A stretch of DNA of 64,000 nt from Sediminibacterium sp. TEGAF015 (GCF_025997995.1 NZ_AP026683.1:2418501-2482500), one strand, 5' to 3'. Counted from the first letter of the stretch, positions 54,198 through 63,568 are shown. Made by a program: numbers and translations. Notes: generated from the letters alone by a model not told the origin.

Positions 54198-54278
54198 GCT
54201 GTAAAATTAGTGCCAAATTCATCTAAAAACAGACGGGCAGGAGCTTTGGTGGAAAAGATGTAAGTATCTTGCAATCCT

Positions 54279-55136
54279 ATGGAAATCAGAAAAATTGAAA
54301 GAATAGTGGTTTGTGGAGCGGGAACTATGGGGAGTGGAATAGCTCAGGTAGCTGCTACAGCTGGTTATCAGGTTGTACAATTCGATTTGAATGAGGCTGT
54401 TTTACTTGCAGCAAGTCAACGTATCCGTAAGAATCTTGAAAAACTGCAGGAGAAAGGAAAAATCACCCAGGAGGAATTTCAGGGAATTCTGAATAAAATT
54501 CAATTCACCAATCAGTTGACAGATTGTAAGGGAGAGCTGATCATTGAAGCTATTATAGAGAAAAAAGAAGCTAAAATAAATCTGTTCAATCAACTAATTA
54601 CGGTGAATAGTCCGGATACCATTCTGGCATCAAATACTTCTTCAATATCCATTGATGCAATTGCTTCCGGTATTGATATTCCTGCCCAGCTGGTTGGGTT
54701 GCACTTTTTTAATCCTGCTCCTTTAATGAAACTGGTAGAAATTATTCAGGGAAAGGAAACCAATCCTGCTATTGTTCAATCAATGGTTTCGCTGGTAGCG
54801 TCCATGCAAAAAAAACCTGTAATCTGTAAGGATTCGCCCGGATTCATTGTAAACAGAGTGGCCAGACCTTATTACCTTGAATCCATGTACCTTGTGCAAT
54901 CCGGGCAAGCAAACGTTGAACAGACAGATAAAGTGTTGGAAGCTGCCGGTTTTAAAATGGGTCCTTTTAAGTTAATGGATTTAATAGGACTCGATATTAA
55001 TTACAGTGTCAGCACCATTGTATGGGAAGATCTGGGAAAACCAGAGAGGCTTAAACCTTCCATCATTCAGAAAGAAAAAATTGATCTGGGGCAGTATGGT
55101 GTGAAAACTAAAAAGGGATTTTATGACTATGAGTAA
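54279..55136 (+). CDS. 3-hydroxybutyryl-CoA dehydrogenase
   Basis: A 285-residue 3-hydroxyacyl-CoA dehydrogenase. The NAD loop is VVCGAGTMGSGIAQVAATAG; HFFNPAPLMKLVEII carries the catalytic His, and KDSPGFIVNRVARPYYLE, GPFKLMDLIGLDIN follow in the C-terminal domain. It interconverts 3-hydroxybutyryl-CoA and acetoacetyl-CoA in butanoate or fatty acid metabolism. It stands alone, divergent from the MerR gene; a near-match to the -7 motif (TATCTTG) lies eight bases upstream. Confidence 0.93.
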   Translation: MEIRKIERIVVCGAGTMGSGIAQVAATAGYQVVQFDLNEAVLLAASQRIRKNLEKLQEKGKITQEEFQGILNKIQFTNQLTDCKGELIIEAIIEKKEAKINLFNQLITVNSPDTILASNTSSISIDAIASGIDIPAQLVGLHFFNPAPLMKLVEIIQGKETNPAIVQSMVSLVASMQKKPVICKDSPGFIVNRVARPYYLESMYLVQSGQANVEQTDKVLEAAGFKMGPFKLMDLIGLDINYSVSTIVWEDLGKPERLKPSIIQKEKIDLGQYGVKTKKGFYDYE

Positions 55137-55161
55137 GCGTATAACAAGCTCTCAATGTTGT

Positions 55162-56550
55162 TTATAACTCTATATTCACTTCATTATCCCAGTTCGCTCT
55201 TACAGACAATGGTTTTGTTATTAATTGAACTATTTCAGGTTGACGTTTCACTTTCCCAAAAGCGCCTGTATCCCAGACTCCGTTTTTATTGGTGTCGTAT
55301 AAAATCCGCATGTCAAAACTTCCCGATTTAAATAGCTTTCTGATTAGCTCACTGGAACTGAGTGGAATGGATTCAATGATTTTATCTGATTGAATAAACT
55401 GTAAAATTGGATTTTTTTGCAAATTGATATTATTGAACCGCAGTCTGATACTTCCGTATTCAGTTTCTTTTTTGGTTGTGAACTTCAAAGTATCAGATTT
55501 GATCAGCCCAATTCCTGCGGTATCTTCCACTGCATCTTTTGATACAATTAAATTAAATCTTGTTTGTTCCTTCCAGGGAAAATTGACGGTTAGGATGGTT
55601 CTGGTTGAATCCAGGCTGATTACAGCGGGTTTAACAGAGTTGAAACTAGAATCTGTTAATACCAATTTACTGCTATCTACTTTTTTGATTGGTTTTCCAA
55701 ACTTTAACTCTAATGGTGACAACAAGTCCTGTGTGCCATTATCCAAACTATTGGTGAATTTTAAACGGGTATCTGTCTTTGAAACATTTGTTGCTGCTGA
55801 AGTAGCCTGCGCAGCTTTTCTTTTAAATGCTTCAAATACATAGAAAGTATCGGTAACTGTATTTGAATTAATAAGTAAAGGCGTTGACCTGAATGCAAAT
55901 AGCTTGGTACTATCATCGTATTTTTTTGAAAAATCATTTGGCAATACATAAGCTGTATAATATCCACCAGACAAATTATTGAATTCAAATATTCCTTTTC
56001 CGTTGATTCTGGTAAAATACCTAGGTCGATTTTTAAAAATGGCAGTATCGCTGGTATTATTGTGCAGTAATACAATTAGAGTAGAATCAATACTTCCCTT
56101 CTCGGCCAATACTACTTTTCCACGATAACTGAAATTGTCTATTGTATTGCCGGTTGAAAAAATATATCTGAAATTCTTGATGATATTCCCTTCGTTAACA
56201 TCTTTAATGGAATTGCCAAAATTAAGTGAGTAGGTGGTGTTGGCTTCTAAGCTGTCTTTAAACTTGATGGTTACATTTTTAAGCTTATTGTCAACTATGG
56301 GATTGTCTTTGATTGTTGGTGAAACAATCAGATTGCTATTTACATCTTGCAGACTAATATATTCATCAAATGTTAAAGTGATCAGCTTGGGTGAAACATT
56401 TATTGCCGAATCTTTAGGAAAAGCAGACACCAATACCGGTGGCAAACTGTCTCTGTCACCACCACTGGGTGGTATAATATTGGCACAGGATGTAAAGAAA
56501 AAAGATACAAGTAGTAATATCAAGTTAGTTCTATGATTCAGCATCAGCAT
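55162..56550 (-). CDS. Big_5 (Ig-like) domain surface lipoprotein
   Basis: A 462-residue outer-surface lipoprotein. The signal peptide ends in FFTSCANI, with a lipobox Cys. A Big_5-type Ig-like domain follows (PPSGGDRDSLPPVLVSAFPKDSA, then the strand NTTYSLNFGNSIKDVNEGN). Two or three more beta domains, including a second Big_5-like one, fill the rest. Proteins with this N-terminus are widespread in Bacteroidota, next to varied genes, with no known function. An exact -7 element lies four bases before ATG 56550. Confidence 0.85.
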   Translation of the reverse strand: MLMLNHRTNLILLLVSFFFTSCANIIPPSGGDRDSLPPVLVSAFPKDSAINVSPKLITLTFDEYISLQDVNSNLIVSPTIKDNPIVDNKLKNVTIKFKDSLEANTTYSLNFGNSIKDVNEGNIIKNFRYIFSTGNTIDNFSYRGKVVLAEKGSIDSTLIVLLHNNTSDTAIFKNRPRYFTRINGKGIFEFNNLSGGYYTAYVLPNDFSKKYDDSTKLFAFRSTPLLINSNTVTDTFYVFEAFKRKAAQATSAATNVSKTDTRLKFTNSLDNGTQDLLSPLELKFGKPIKKVDSSKLVLTDSSFNSVKPAVISLDSTRTILTVNFPWKEQTRFNLIVSKDAVEDTAGIGLIKSDTLKFTTKKETEYGSIRLRFNNINLQKNPILQFIQSDKIIESIPLSSSELIRKLFKSGSFDMRILYDTNKNGVWDTGAFGKVKRQPEIVQLITKPLSVRANWDNEVNIEL

Positions 56551-56554
56551 TCGG

Positions 56555-56562
56555 CAAAATTA
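56555..56562 (-). promoter_or_regulatory. Promoter -7 element of the Big_5 lipoprotein gene
   Basis: Minus-strand TAATTTTG is an exact TAnnTTTG, only four bases before ATG 56550. It predicts a leaderless or near-leaderless mRNA and an individual promoter between this gene and the helicase gene. Confidence 0.4.
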
Positions 56563-59500
56563 ATAGGTTTCGGTATTGTTTTCTAGCTCTTCAGGATTTA
56601 GTTCGGCCAAAGAAACATTGAGTTCATTGGATTTAACAAACTGACACCAGTGGCAGTCTTCTTTACCGCAGCCAGTATAAAAATCATGCGCCTGTATCTT
56701 ATCCCAAACTGTGCTTATCTGATTTTTTACCGTTGCAATGTCCTGCTCATTTATGTTTACTGTTACTTTTTTGTAGTTCTTTTTGCTATCTGGTTCTACA
56801 AAATCAAACTCACTGCTAATTACCTTCCAATCTTTTTGCTCATAATTATCAACGAGAATTTTATAGAATACCGCTTGTCTCCAATAGTCTCCTCCATTGG
56901 GTTGCTTTTCATCAGGAGGAAGTAATTTATCTTTTGCCTTTTCTATATCACCTGTTTTGTAGTCTACAACATTTACCAATTTTCCATTAAACTCCAATTT
57001 ATCCAGCTTTCCTTTGATGGGTACTCCATTAACAACAACATTATTGATATTCCTTTCAATCACCACTATTTTATTCCATTTGTCAATGTAAGCTTCTCTG
57101 TAGTTCTGTAAAACCTCCAGTCCATATTCCATTCTTCTTTTAAATTGTTCATGTGTAAAGCTTTTTCTGTTTTTCTCCATGTATTCTTCAAAGAACATTA
57201 CAAGAGCTTCTTTTGGTGGGAACTCCTTATTATTCAGCATGAACTGAAAGTATCTTTGCAAAGCTTCGTGAATGGCAGAGCCAAATTCAGTAGCTTCCGA
57301 TTTACCAGAAGGGACACGAACCAAATTATTGTAGTAAAACTGGAGTGGACATTTTAAGTAATTATTGAGAGCAGTCACATTCATTACAAATTTCTGAAGC
57401 ACCTGTTCAATAAATGCAGCTTCTGCTTTTTCAATAGATGGCAAAAGAGATTCCTGATATTGCAAAGCAGTAAATTCACTCACAATATTATTTTCCAGAT
57501 TTACATTCGTAATTTCTATTTCTTCTCTATCTTGAATTTCTGCAATGAACATGGAAGGCTCTATGGGCTTCCCATCCAGCTTGTATTGACTAAAAGAAAT
57601 ATGGAGTTGTTTTTCTGCTCTGGTTAGTGCTACATAAAACAGTCTTCTTAGTTCTTCCTCTTCGCTGGTTACAGGCTGAGAAGCAAAAAGAGTATCTGGC
57701 ATAGTATATCCCCCACCTGGCTTTCTCTTTTTTTCCCAATAAGTTGCATTGCATCCCATGAAAAAAATATACTCAAATTCAAGCCCTTTTGATCCGTGCG
57801 CAGTCAATAGATTTACTCCCTTTTCACTACCTGTCACTTTTTTTAATGGCAGCCTTATTTTTTCTTTATGCATTAATTCAATAAGCTCTACCAGCCTCTT
57901 TACATTCAGCGTTGGATTACGGTTTGTTTCTTCTTTTATATAGTTAAAAAATGCAGTAAGCTCCTGAAGCAAAGCGTGTTTTTCGGGATGCTGCATAATA
58001 TGATTGATTATCCCGGTATCCTTTATGATATTGTCAAAGAGATTAATTAATGTGACGTTAGGGACATCTCCTATTAGCTTCTCAAGACAACTGACTGCTT
58101 TGTGAAGGCCAGGGACGGATTGACTGAATAAATCTCTGGGAGGTTGATTGATGATGTCTACCAGATGAGCCCTCAAACTGATTCTGGGTCTTTTGTCAGC
58201 TACTAATGCTGAATGTTTTGCAATTTCAATGGGAGGAATACCAAACCAGTTAAAGTGTAATATCTCAAATAGTAATTCGTCCTCGCTGAAGGGAATGTAA
58301 GTTTCAGCAGCTAGGTATCTGAGAATTGATATTATCTTCCGGGTTAACGGTAAATCCAGAATATTCAGATCACGCTTTGAATAAACCGGAATTTTATATA
58401 AGCTTAGGTATTGGTTTAGCGATTCCCCAAACTTATTTTCCTTATAGATAATGCCAATTCTTCCGGGTTGAACTCCATTTTTAATCAGCTGTGCTACATC
58501 AAGCGTAATACCAATCATTTCATGGTGTTCACTGGCGTAACTATTAATTCTAGGCCGCTCCTTTAGATTCACTAATTCCTGGTTAGCTGTTCTTAAATCT
58601 TTACTAAGACCCGGAATTTTTTTAACCAGTCTTTCCTGGTTTCTGTCAATCAGTGTTTTTGCTACGTTTAAAATAGGTTGAGTAGACCGGTAATTATCTG
58701 TAAGGACAACAGTTTTTAAATCTTTGCTATAGGCATCTGCAAACCGCTCCATGTTCTCAATATTCGCACCCTGAAAACGATAAATGCTCTGATCGTCATC
58801 GCCTACTACAAAAACATTGGGTTGCTCCCAGTAACTAATCAATAGTTCAACCAAACTGTTTTGTGTTCCGCTGGTGTCTTGATATTCATCAACGAGGATA
58901 TATTGAAACTGCTCCTGATAATTTGCCAGCATCAATCTATTCTCTCTAAAGGCACGCAGAACCCAAAGAATCATATCATCAAAATCATATCGGTTTCTTT
59001 TTTTCATCAAAGCAATGAAACGATCAAACTCGTTTACAGCAGCCCTGAGTTTTTCCATTTTTTCAGTTGCCAGATCAATCTGATTTTGTTTCAGGTCCCC
59101 TTTTTTAAACTGCTTGTATGCTCTTTGATAAACAAATTCTTCTCTGTTGGGTAAATCACGTAGGTAACTGTCAATGGCCGTATTAATCATTGCTGTATCC
59201 CATCCCTCCCTCTTCATATTGCTGAAAAGGCTTTTCAAATTATTAATCTCAAAATAAACATCTCCTCTGTATCGCTTCAATGGATGATTTTTGGGGAACC
59301 CGTCAATCAGTTCTTTAAATACTTCTATACTTTCCAGTTCAGAAATGGGCTCTAAAGATGATTTCTCAAATAGAGATAAATTATCTTGTATGATATCGTT
59401 GCAGAATGAATGAAAAGTATGAATATGAACTTTGTAAGCGTCTGGGCCAATAAAACGAATTAATCTTTTGCGCATGGCAACCGTTCCGGCATCCGTATAA

Positions 59501-59706
59501 GTTAAGCAAAGTATATTTTCCGGATTTGAATCTGTTTCCAATAAAATCTTTCCTATGCGGGCACTTAAAATTTGTGTTTTTCCTGTGCCTGGCCCTGCAA
59601 TTACCATTACAGGTCCCTCCAGGGTATCCACTGCCTGTTTCTGTGCCTGATTTAATGCAGCATATATTTCTTCAAAATAGGCCCTTTGTTCTTCCTTGGT
59701 TATCAT
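56560..59706 (-). CDS. UvrD-type DNA helicase with C-terminal Fe-S PD-(D/E)XK nuclease
   Basis: A 1048-residue superfamily 1 helicase-nuclease. Walker A AGPGTGKT is at 37-44, followed by TYTDAGTVAMRKRL, the DEYQDTSGTQN box, VVGDDDQSIYRFQGA and LLTAHGSKGLEFEYIF. The last ~250 residues form a PD-(D/E)XK nuclease: the first Fe-S cysteine is in NNYLKCPLQF, the catalytic part is GKLDKLEF and VDYKTGD, and the last cysteines CGKEDCHWC complete an AddB-like 4Fe-4S site. The protein thus unites a helicase and nuclease of the AddAB/RecBCD type. It is a candidate double-strand-break resection enzyme. Confidence 0.9.
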   Translation of the reverse strand: MITKEEQRAYFEEIYAALNQAQKQAVDTLEGPVMVIAGPGTGKTQILSARIGKILLETDSNPENILCLTYTDAGTVAMRKRLIRFIGPDAYKVHIHTFHSFCNDIIQDNLSLFEKSSLEPISELESIEVFKELIDGFPKNHPLKRYRGDVYFEINNLKSLFSNMKREGWDTAMINTAIDSYLRDLPNREEFVYQRAYKQFKKGDLKQNQIDLATEKMEKLRAAVNEFDRFIALMKKRNRYDFDDMILWVLRAFRENRLMLANYQEQFQYILVDEYQDTSGTQNSLVELLISYWEQPNVFVVGDDDQSIYRFQGANIENMERFADAYSKDLKTVVLTDNYRSTQPILNVAKTLIDRNQERLVKKIPGLSKDLRTANQELVNLKERPRINSYASEHHEMIGITLDVAQLIKNGVQPGRIGIIYKENKFGESLNQYLSLYKIPVYSKRDLNILDLPLTRKIISILRYLAAETYIPFSEDELLFEILHFNWFGIPPIEIAKHSALVADKRPRISLRAHLVDIINQPPRDLFSQSVPGLHKAVSCLEKLIGDVPNVTLINLFDNIIKDTGIINHIMQHPEKHALLQELTAFFNYIKEETNRNPTLNVKRLVELIELMHKEKIRLPLKKVTGSEKGVNLLTAHGSKGLEFEYIFFMGCNATYWEKKRKPGGGYTMPDTLFASQPVTSEEEELRRLFYVALTRAEKQLHISFSQYKLDGKPIEPSMFIAEIQDREEIEITNVNLENNIVSEFTALQYQESLLPSIEKAEAAFIEQVLQKFVMNVTALNNYLKCPLQFYYNNLVRVPSGKSEATEFGSAIHEALQRYFQFMLNNKEFPPKEALVMFFEEYMEKNRKSFTHEQFKRRMEYGLEVLQNYREAYIDKWNKIVVIERNINNVVVNGVPIKGKLDKLEFNGKLVNVVDYKTGDIEKAKDKLLPPDEKQPNGGDYWRQAVFYKILVDNYEQKDWKVISSEFDFVEPDSKKNYKKVTVNINEQDIATVKNQISTVWDKIQAHDFYTGCGKEDCHWCQFVKSNELNVSLAELNPEELENNTETY

Positions 59707-59757
59707 TCTATAAAGATACCATGAACCTTCTTATGCAAATACTGTTATTATTATATT

Positions 59758-60255
59758 ATGTCAAGAGTTTACAGCATCAAAACCGTTCAAAAAATTCCTA
59801 TTAGTCTCGACCAGGCCTGGGAATTCTTCAGCAAGCCCGATAATCTAAAAGAAATCACGCCTTCCAATCTGGGTTTTAATATTATCAGCAAGCATCATGG
59901 TTCAACCATGTACTCTGGCCAAATTATTGAATATACTGTAAAACCTATTTTGGGCATTCCCTTGTATTGGATGACTGAAATAACGCATGTAACCGACCGG
60001 AAATTTTTTGTGGATGAGCAGCGTTTTGGTCCCTACAGCTTATGGCATCATCAGCATCATTTTAAAGAAATTGAGGGCGGTGTAGAAATGACTGATATTG
60101 TACACTATAAATTACCGCTTTGGATTTTAGGTGACATTGCTCATGTCATCATGGTTAAAAGTCAACTAAAAGGAATATTTAACCACCGGTATAAAGCGGT
60201 AGAAGAAAGGTTTGGTGCATGGCCGGGAGCCAACAATATTGTTGTTTTCGGATAG
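59758..60255 (+). CDS. SRPBCC family protein
   Basis: A 165-residue START/SRPBCC-fold protein, a hydrophobic-pocket scaffold. The family pattern shows IPISLDQAWEFFSKPDNLKEI, WMTEITHV, GPYSLWHHQHHFKEIEGGVEMTDIVHYKLP. The His-rich middle is typical of a Bacteroidota branch often annotated as cell-division-inhibitor-like. The ligand is unknown. It abuts the convergent GHL10 gene without a gap, and is divergent from the helicase gene. Confidence 0.85.
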   Translation: MSRVYSIKTVQKIPISLDQAWEFFSKPDNLKEITPSNLGFNIISKHHGSTMYSGQIIEYTVKPILGIPLYWMTEITHVTDRKFFVDEQRFGPYSLWHHQHHFKEIEGGVEMTDIVHYKLPLWILGDIAHVIMVKSQLKGIFNHRYKAVEERFGAWPGANNIVVFG

Positions 60256-61731
60256 TTATTTCAATGCTTTCAATGCGCTTACATTATTGTTAATATCAAT
60301 GGTTGCAACAAATAATTTACAGCCATTAACATCCGGAATATTGTTCAGATCAATGGTTGCTTCCTTATCTGTTACTATCAATTGAAGTAACTGGCTATTG
60401 ATGAATTTTACTTCTCTCCCAACAGGGACACTAAAAATCCCAAATCCACGGATTTTCAAATGGCCATTGTACAGAATGTTGGCGTTATTGGCATCCCGTG
60501 TAACAACCGGTTGATCGGGGGCATCATTGTTCAGCCATGTCATTGGAGGAACCAAAGCAGGATGATGGTAATAATTATTTTTTAGACTATCATTCCATCC
60601 ATTCAGATTTTTTTCAAATGTCTTACTGCTAAAGTAAACACTGCCCTGTGTTGTGGGATACTTTCGTAGTTCTTTTATTTGATCAGGAATCTGGTTCTTG
60701 TCTTTCCACGCCTCATTGCTGCCACCTCTGTATATTCCGTGGCCAATATAAATATGTTTCCCGTACCCATTTTCATTCCACCACTTTAATAGAACATCAT
60801 AATCAGCTAAATTATGACCCCGCTCCCAATACAATTGTGGAGTTACATAATCAATCCACCCTTTGCTTAACCACAGTAAAATATCCGCATATAAATCATC
60901 ATAGTTTGTTTGCCCGGCTTTTGTATCACTACCCATTGGATCCTGGCTCTTGTTTCTCCAAACACCAAAAGGACTGATTCCAAATTTGACTCTCGGGTTA
61001 GTTGAGCGTATGGTTCTGTGAATGTCTACAATGATGCTGTCACAATTACTTCTTCTCCAGGAATCTTTACTTAAACCATTCCCGTATTTTTCAAATGTTT
61101 TTTGATCCGGAAATTCTTTACCTGAAATTCTGTACGGATAGAAATAGTCATCCATATGTATAGCATCCAGATCGTAGCGTTTCAACAGATCATTCACTAT
61201 TCTTACTGTGTGTTGTCTTACTTCGGGTAGCCCAGGATTAAAATATTTTTTATCTCCATACACTACAAACCAATCCGGATGAATTTTGGTAATATGTGAA
61301 GGTGCTACTGAAGACTTAAATACATTGAAAACGGCTCTGTATGGATTCAGCCAGGCATGAAATTCCATACCCCTTTTATGGGTTTCTGTTATCATGAATT
61401 CCAGTGGATCATAATATGGATTCGGAGGAAGTCCCTGTTTCCCCGTTAGATATTCGCTCCAAGGCTCGTATTGTGAAGGATAAAACGCATCGCCTGCAGG
61501 TCTGATTTGCATTACGATTGCGTTCATTCCATTGGATTGATGCAAATTGAGTAATCTGATAAAGCTGGCCTTTTGTTCAGCTACCGATAAGTTTCTTTTT
61601 GACGGCCAGTCAATATTTTCAACCGTTGCAATCCAGACTCCCCTGAATTCATAGTTAGGAGAACTTTGTGCAAATCCAATCTGGCTTGTAATACTTAGAA
61701 TAAATAAAAGGATGGAAATCCGGTTTTTCAT
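60256..61731 (-). CDS. Exported GHL10 family glycoside hydrolase (YngK-like)
   Basis: A 491-residue exported hydrolase of the GHL10/DUF187 family. The signal peptide starts at ATG 61731 (MKNRISILLFILS); the frame from 61749 would add only six residues. Conserved parts are FRGVWIATVENIDWPS, IVMQIRPAGDAFYPS, RGMEFHAWLNPYR, DAIHMDDYFYPY (the Asp-Asp likely active) and VKFGISPFGVWRN. Relatives act on unusual glycans; the polymer is unknown. It follows the MarR gene by 22 bases on the same strand, so the regulator may control it. Confidence 0.9.
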   Translation of the reverse strand: MKNRISILLFILSITSQIGFAQSSPNYEFRGVWIATVENIDWPSKRNLSVAEQKASFIRLLNLHQSNGMNAIVMQIRPAGDAFYPSQYEPWSEYLTGKQGLPPNPYYDPLEFMITETHKRGMEFHAWLNPYRAVFNVFKSSVAPSHITKIHPDWFVVYGDKKYFNPGLPEVRQHTVRIVNDLLKRYDLDAIHMDDYFYPYRISGKEFPDQKTFEKYGNGLSKDSWRRSNCDSIIVDIHRTIRSTNPRVKFGISPFGVWRNKSQDPMGSDTKAGQTNYDDLYADILLWLSKGWIDYVTPQLYWERGHNLADYDVLLKWWNENGYGKHIYIGHGIYRGGSNEAWKDKNQIPDQIKELRKYPTTQGSVYFSSKTFEKNLNGWNDSLKNNYYHHPALVPPMTWLNNDAPDQPVVTRDANNANILYNGHLKIRGFGIFSVPVGREVKFINSQLLQLIVTDKEATIDLNNIPDVNGCKLFVATIDINNNVSALKALK

Positions 61732-61753
61732 ACTATGAAGATAAGCCATCTAC

Positions 61754-62206
61754 TTAAATCTTCTCTCTCATTTTGTCTAGTAAATCACTTAATGCAGCAG
61801 CTTCTTTAGGACTTAGGTTTTGAAGTATTGCATCCAGTTCTTCGTTCTTCTGATCTAGTCTTTTTAATAATTCCAGACCGGACTCGGCAATACTAACGTC
61901 AACCAGTCTCTTATCGATATTGCTGGTTTTTTTCTCAACTAGTTCTTTTTTTACCAGTCGTTCTACAATTCGGCTGGTATCGCTCATTTTGTCGAGCATT
62001 CTTTCTCTTATCTGAAGTGTGCTTAATGGTATTTTGCTACCCCTTAATATTCTCAGGATATTGTATTGCTGAGGCGTAATATCTTCTTCCTGTAAAATGC
62101 TCTTGATTTTCTCCGTAATCCAGTTGGTAGAAAAAATAAGGTTGATGGATAATTTCTGATAAATACTCCTGAAATTATCCTGCTGAATATCTTTATCTAT
62201 TCCCAT
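61754..62206 (-). CDS. MarR family transcriptional regulator, second
   Basis: A 150-residue MarR protein. The core ITPQQYNILRILRGSK, then MLDKMSDTSRIVERL and KTSNIDKRLVDVSI matches the same subgroup as the MarR at 302-760. It lies between a radical SAM gene (37 bases upstream in its reading direction) and the GHL10 hydrolase (22 bases downstream), so it may be part of one operon. No copy of the CATGTATATACA box was found at its promoter, so it probably recognises something else. Confidence 0.9.
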   Translation of the reverse strand: MGIDKDIQQDNFRSIYQKLSINLIFSTNWITEKIKSILQEEDITPQQYNILRILRGSKIPLSTLQIRERMLDKMSDTSRIVERLVKKELVEKKTSNIDKRLVDVSIAESGLELLKRLDQKNEELDAILQNLSPKEAAALSDLLDKMREKI

Positions 62207-62243
62207 GCTGATAAAGGTAAAAATTAATGTACAAACATTCTTT

Positions 62244-63281
62244 TTAATCTTCCCAAACGTTAAGTCCTTCGCTGCAATTGGAACAGATATCTATATTTTT
62301 TCTGCTATGTAGGATTTCTGTTCTAAATTGATGATAATTGCTGTTTTTCCAGGTATCTCTGAAACTTTGGGTTTTCAGGTTACCCAACTGATGCATCGCA
62401 TCTTTGTCGAAACAACAAGGCACAACCAGGCCATCCCATGTGATTACATTGGCGTGCCATAGTTTCCAGCAATAGTTTTTAAGGCCGTTTTTCACCTTCA
62501 TTTTGCCATCTTTCCCTTTTTTGTACCTGCTGTATTTATTATTAAGGGGTATGAGCTGATTGGGGTCTTCTTCATAATTATATACTTGAGCCGTTTTAAA
62601 ACGTACCTGGTCTACCCCTATCTCTTTTCCAAGTTTTTTAATCTCTTCAATTTGGTGTTCATTGGGCTTAACTACCAGAAACTGAAAAAATACAAACGGT
62701 TTCTTGCTGTTGAGCGCTTTCTTCCATTTTACAATATTTCTAGCACCTTCAATTACTTTATCCAGTTTACCACCGACTCTGTATTGCTGATATACGTCTT
62801 GGGTAGTTCCATCAATGGAAATAATTAATCTATCCAAACCGCTTTCTACCGTTTTTTTTGCATTTTCATCAGTCAGGTAATGTGCATTGGTAGATGTGGC
62901 GGTATAGATTCCTTTATTTTGTGCATACCTGACCATTTCCAAAAAATGGGGGTTTAAATAGGGCTCTCCTTGAAAATAAAAAATCAAGTACAAAAGTTCC
63001 GGAGCTATATCTTCAATGGTTTGCTGAAAAAAATCCTTTTGCAGCATACCTGTAGGGCGTGTAAACTCTCTTAGTCCGCTGGGACACTCCGGGCATCTTA
63101 AATTACAGGATGTAGTAGGTTCAAATGAAATAGAAATTGGCATTCCCCACTGAATGGGTCTGGAAAGTAATCTGGATAGCCTGAAGCTGCAATATACCAG
63201 TAAACCGTTCCAAATCCGTTTTATGGTAAGTTTAGATAATAAGTTTAGGCTGTCATGCAGGTTAAAATAGGGCATTTTCAA
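62244..63281 (-). CDS. Radical SAM/SPASM domain protein
   Basis: A 345-residue radical SAM enzyme. The 4Fe-4S site CNLRCPEC (Cys59, Cys63, Cys66) is standard, then YFQGEPYLNP, DGTTQDVYQQYRVGG, and a C-terminal SPASM region with Cys in NYCWKLW, VVPCCFDKD and ICSNCSEG, giving at least one further Fe-S site. SPASM enzymes modify peptides or make cofactors, and some build cell-envelope parts. No short precursor peptide gene is apparent around it, so a RiPP role is not supported. The function is unknown. Confidence 0.88.
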   Translation of the reverse strand: MKMPYFNLHDSLNLLSKLTIKRIWNGLLVYCSFRLSRLLSRPIQWGMPISISFEPTTSCNLRCPECPSGLREFTRPTGMLQKDFFQQTIEDIAPELLYLIFYFQGEPYLNPHFLEMVRYAQNKGIYTATSTNAHYLTDENAKKTVESGLDRLIISIDGTTQDVYQQYRVGGKLDKVIEGARNIVKWKKALNSKKPFVFFQFLVVKPNEHQIEEIKKLGKEIGVDQVRFKTAQVYNYEEDPNQLIPLNNKYSRYKKGKDGKMKVKNGLKNYCWKLWHANVITWDGLVVPCCFDKDAMHQLGNLKTQSFRDTWKNSNYHQFRTEILHSRKNIDICSNCSEGLNVWED

Positions 63282-63568
63282 AAATACTCAATTGAATTTG
63301 TTGATTTCATTAAAAATATTTCTTAACTTAAAGGTGCTTAGCTTTTTATGCCTTTTAACAATTCTTTATTAAACAGATTCAAAGTTTCTGCGTCTACTAT
63401 ATATACAGACAATATAGTTAAAGCGGATGATTAATGAATCCTTAACAACTAAAAAATTGAATTGGCATAGGGTTTGAAATAATTAAGAAAGAATAAGCAG
63501 TTCTATACATTTTTCTCATAAGCAGTTAGTTTTGGTTGAGGCCTCTGTTTCTACAGGGGCCAACTTTT
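63282..63568. other. 287-base gene-free stretch
   Basis: No open frame of note. It holds an inverted repeat ACTATAT/ATATAGT (63396-63402 and 63412-63418), and near its right end a plus-strand terminator that serves no plus-strand gene. The minus-strand radical SAM gene must have its promoter here, but no exact minus-strand TAnnTTTG is visible. Confidence 0.6.

Noticed and set aside
62244..63281. RiPP biosynthesis around the radical SAM/SPASM enzyme
   Set aside because: No short precursor-like frame, transporter or peptidase lies beside it, and the neighbours are a MarR regulator and a glycoside hydrolase.
63396..63418. ACTATAT/ATATAGT as another MarR box
   Set aside because: It shares only AT-rich steps with CATGTATATACA; the half-sites and spacing differ, and in AT-rich DNA such a dyad can arise by chance.
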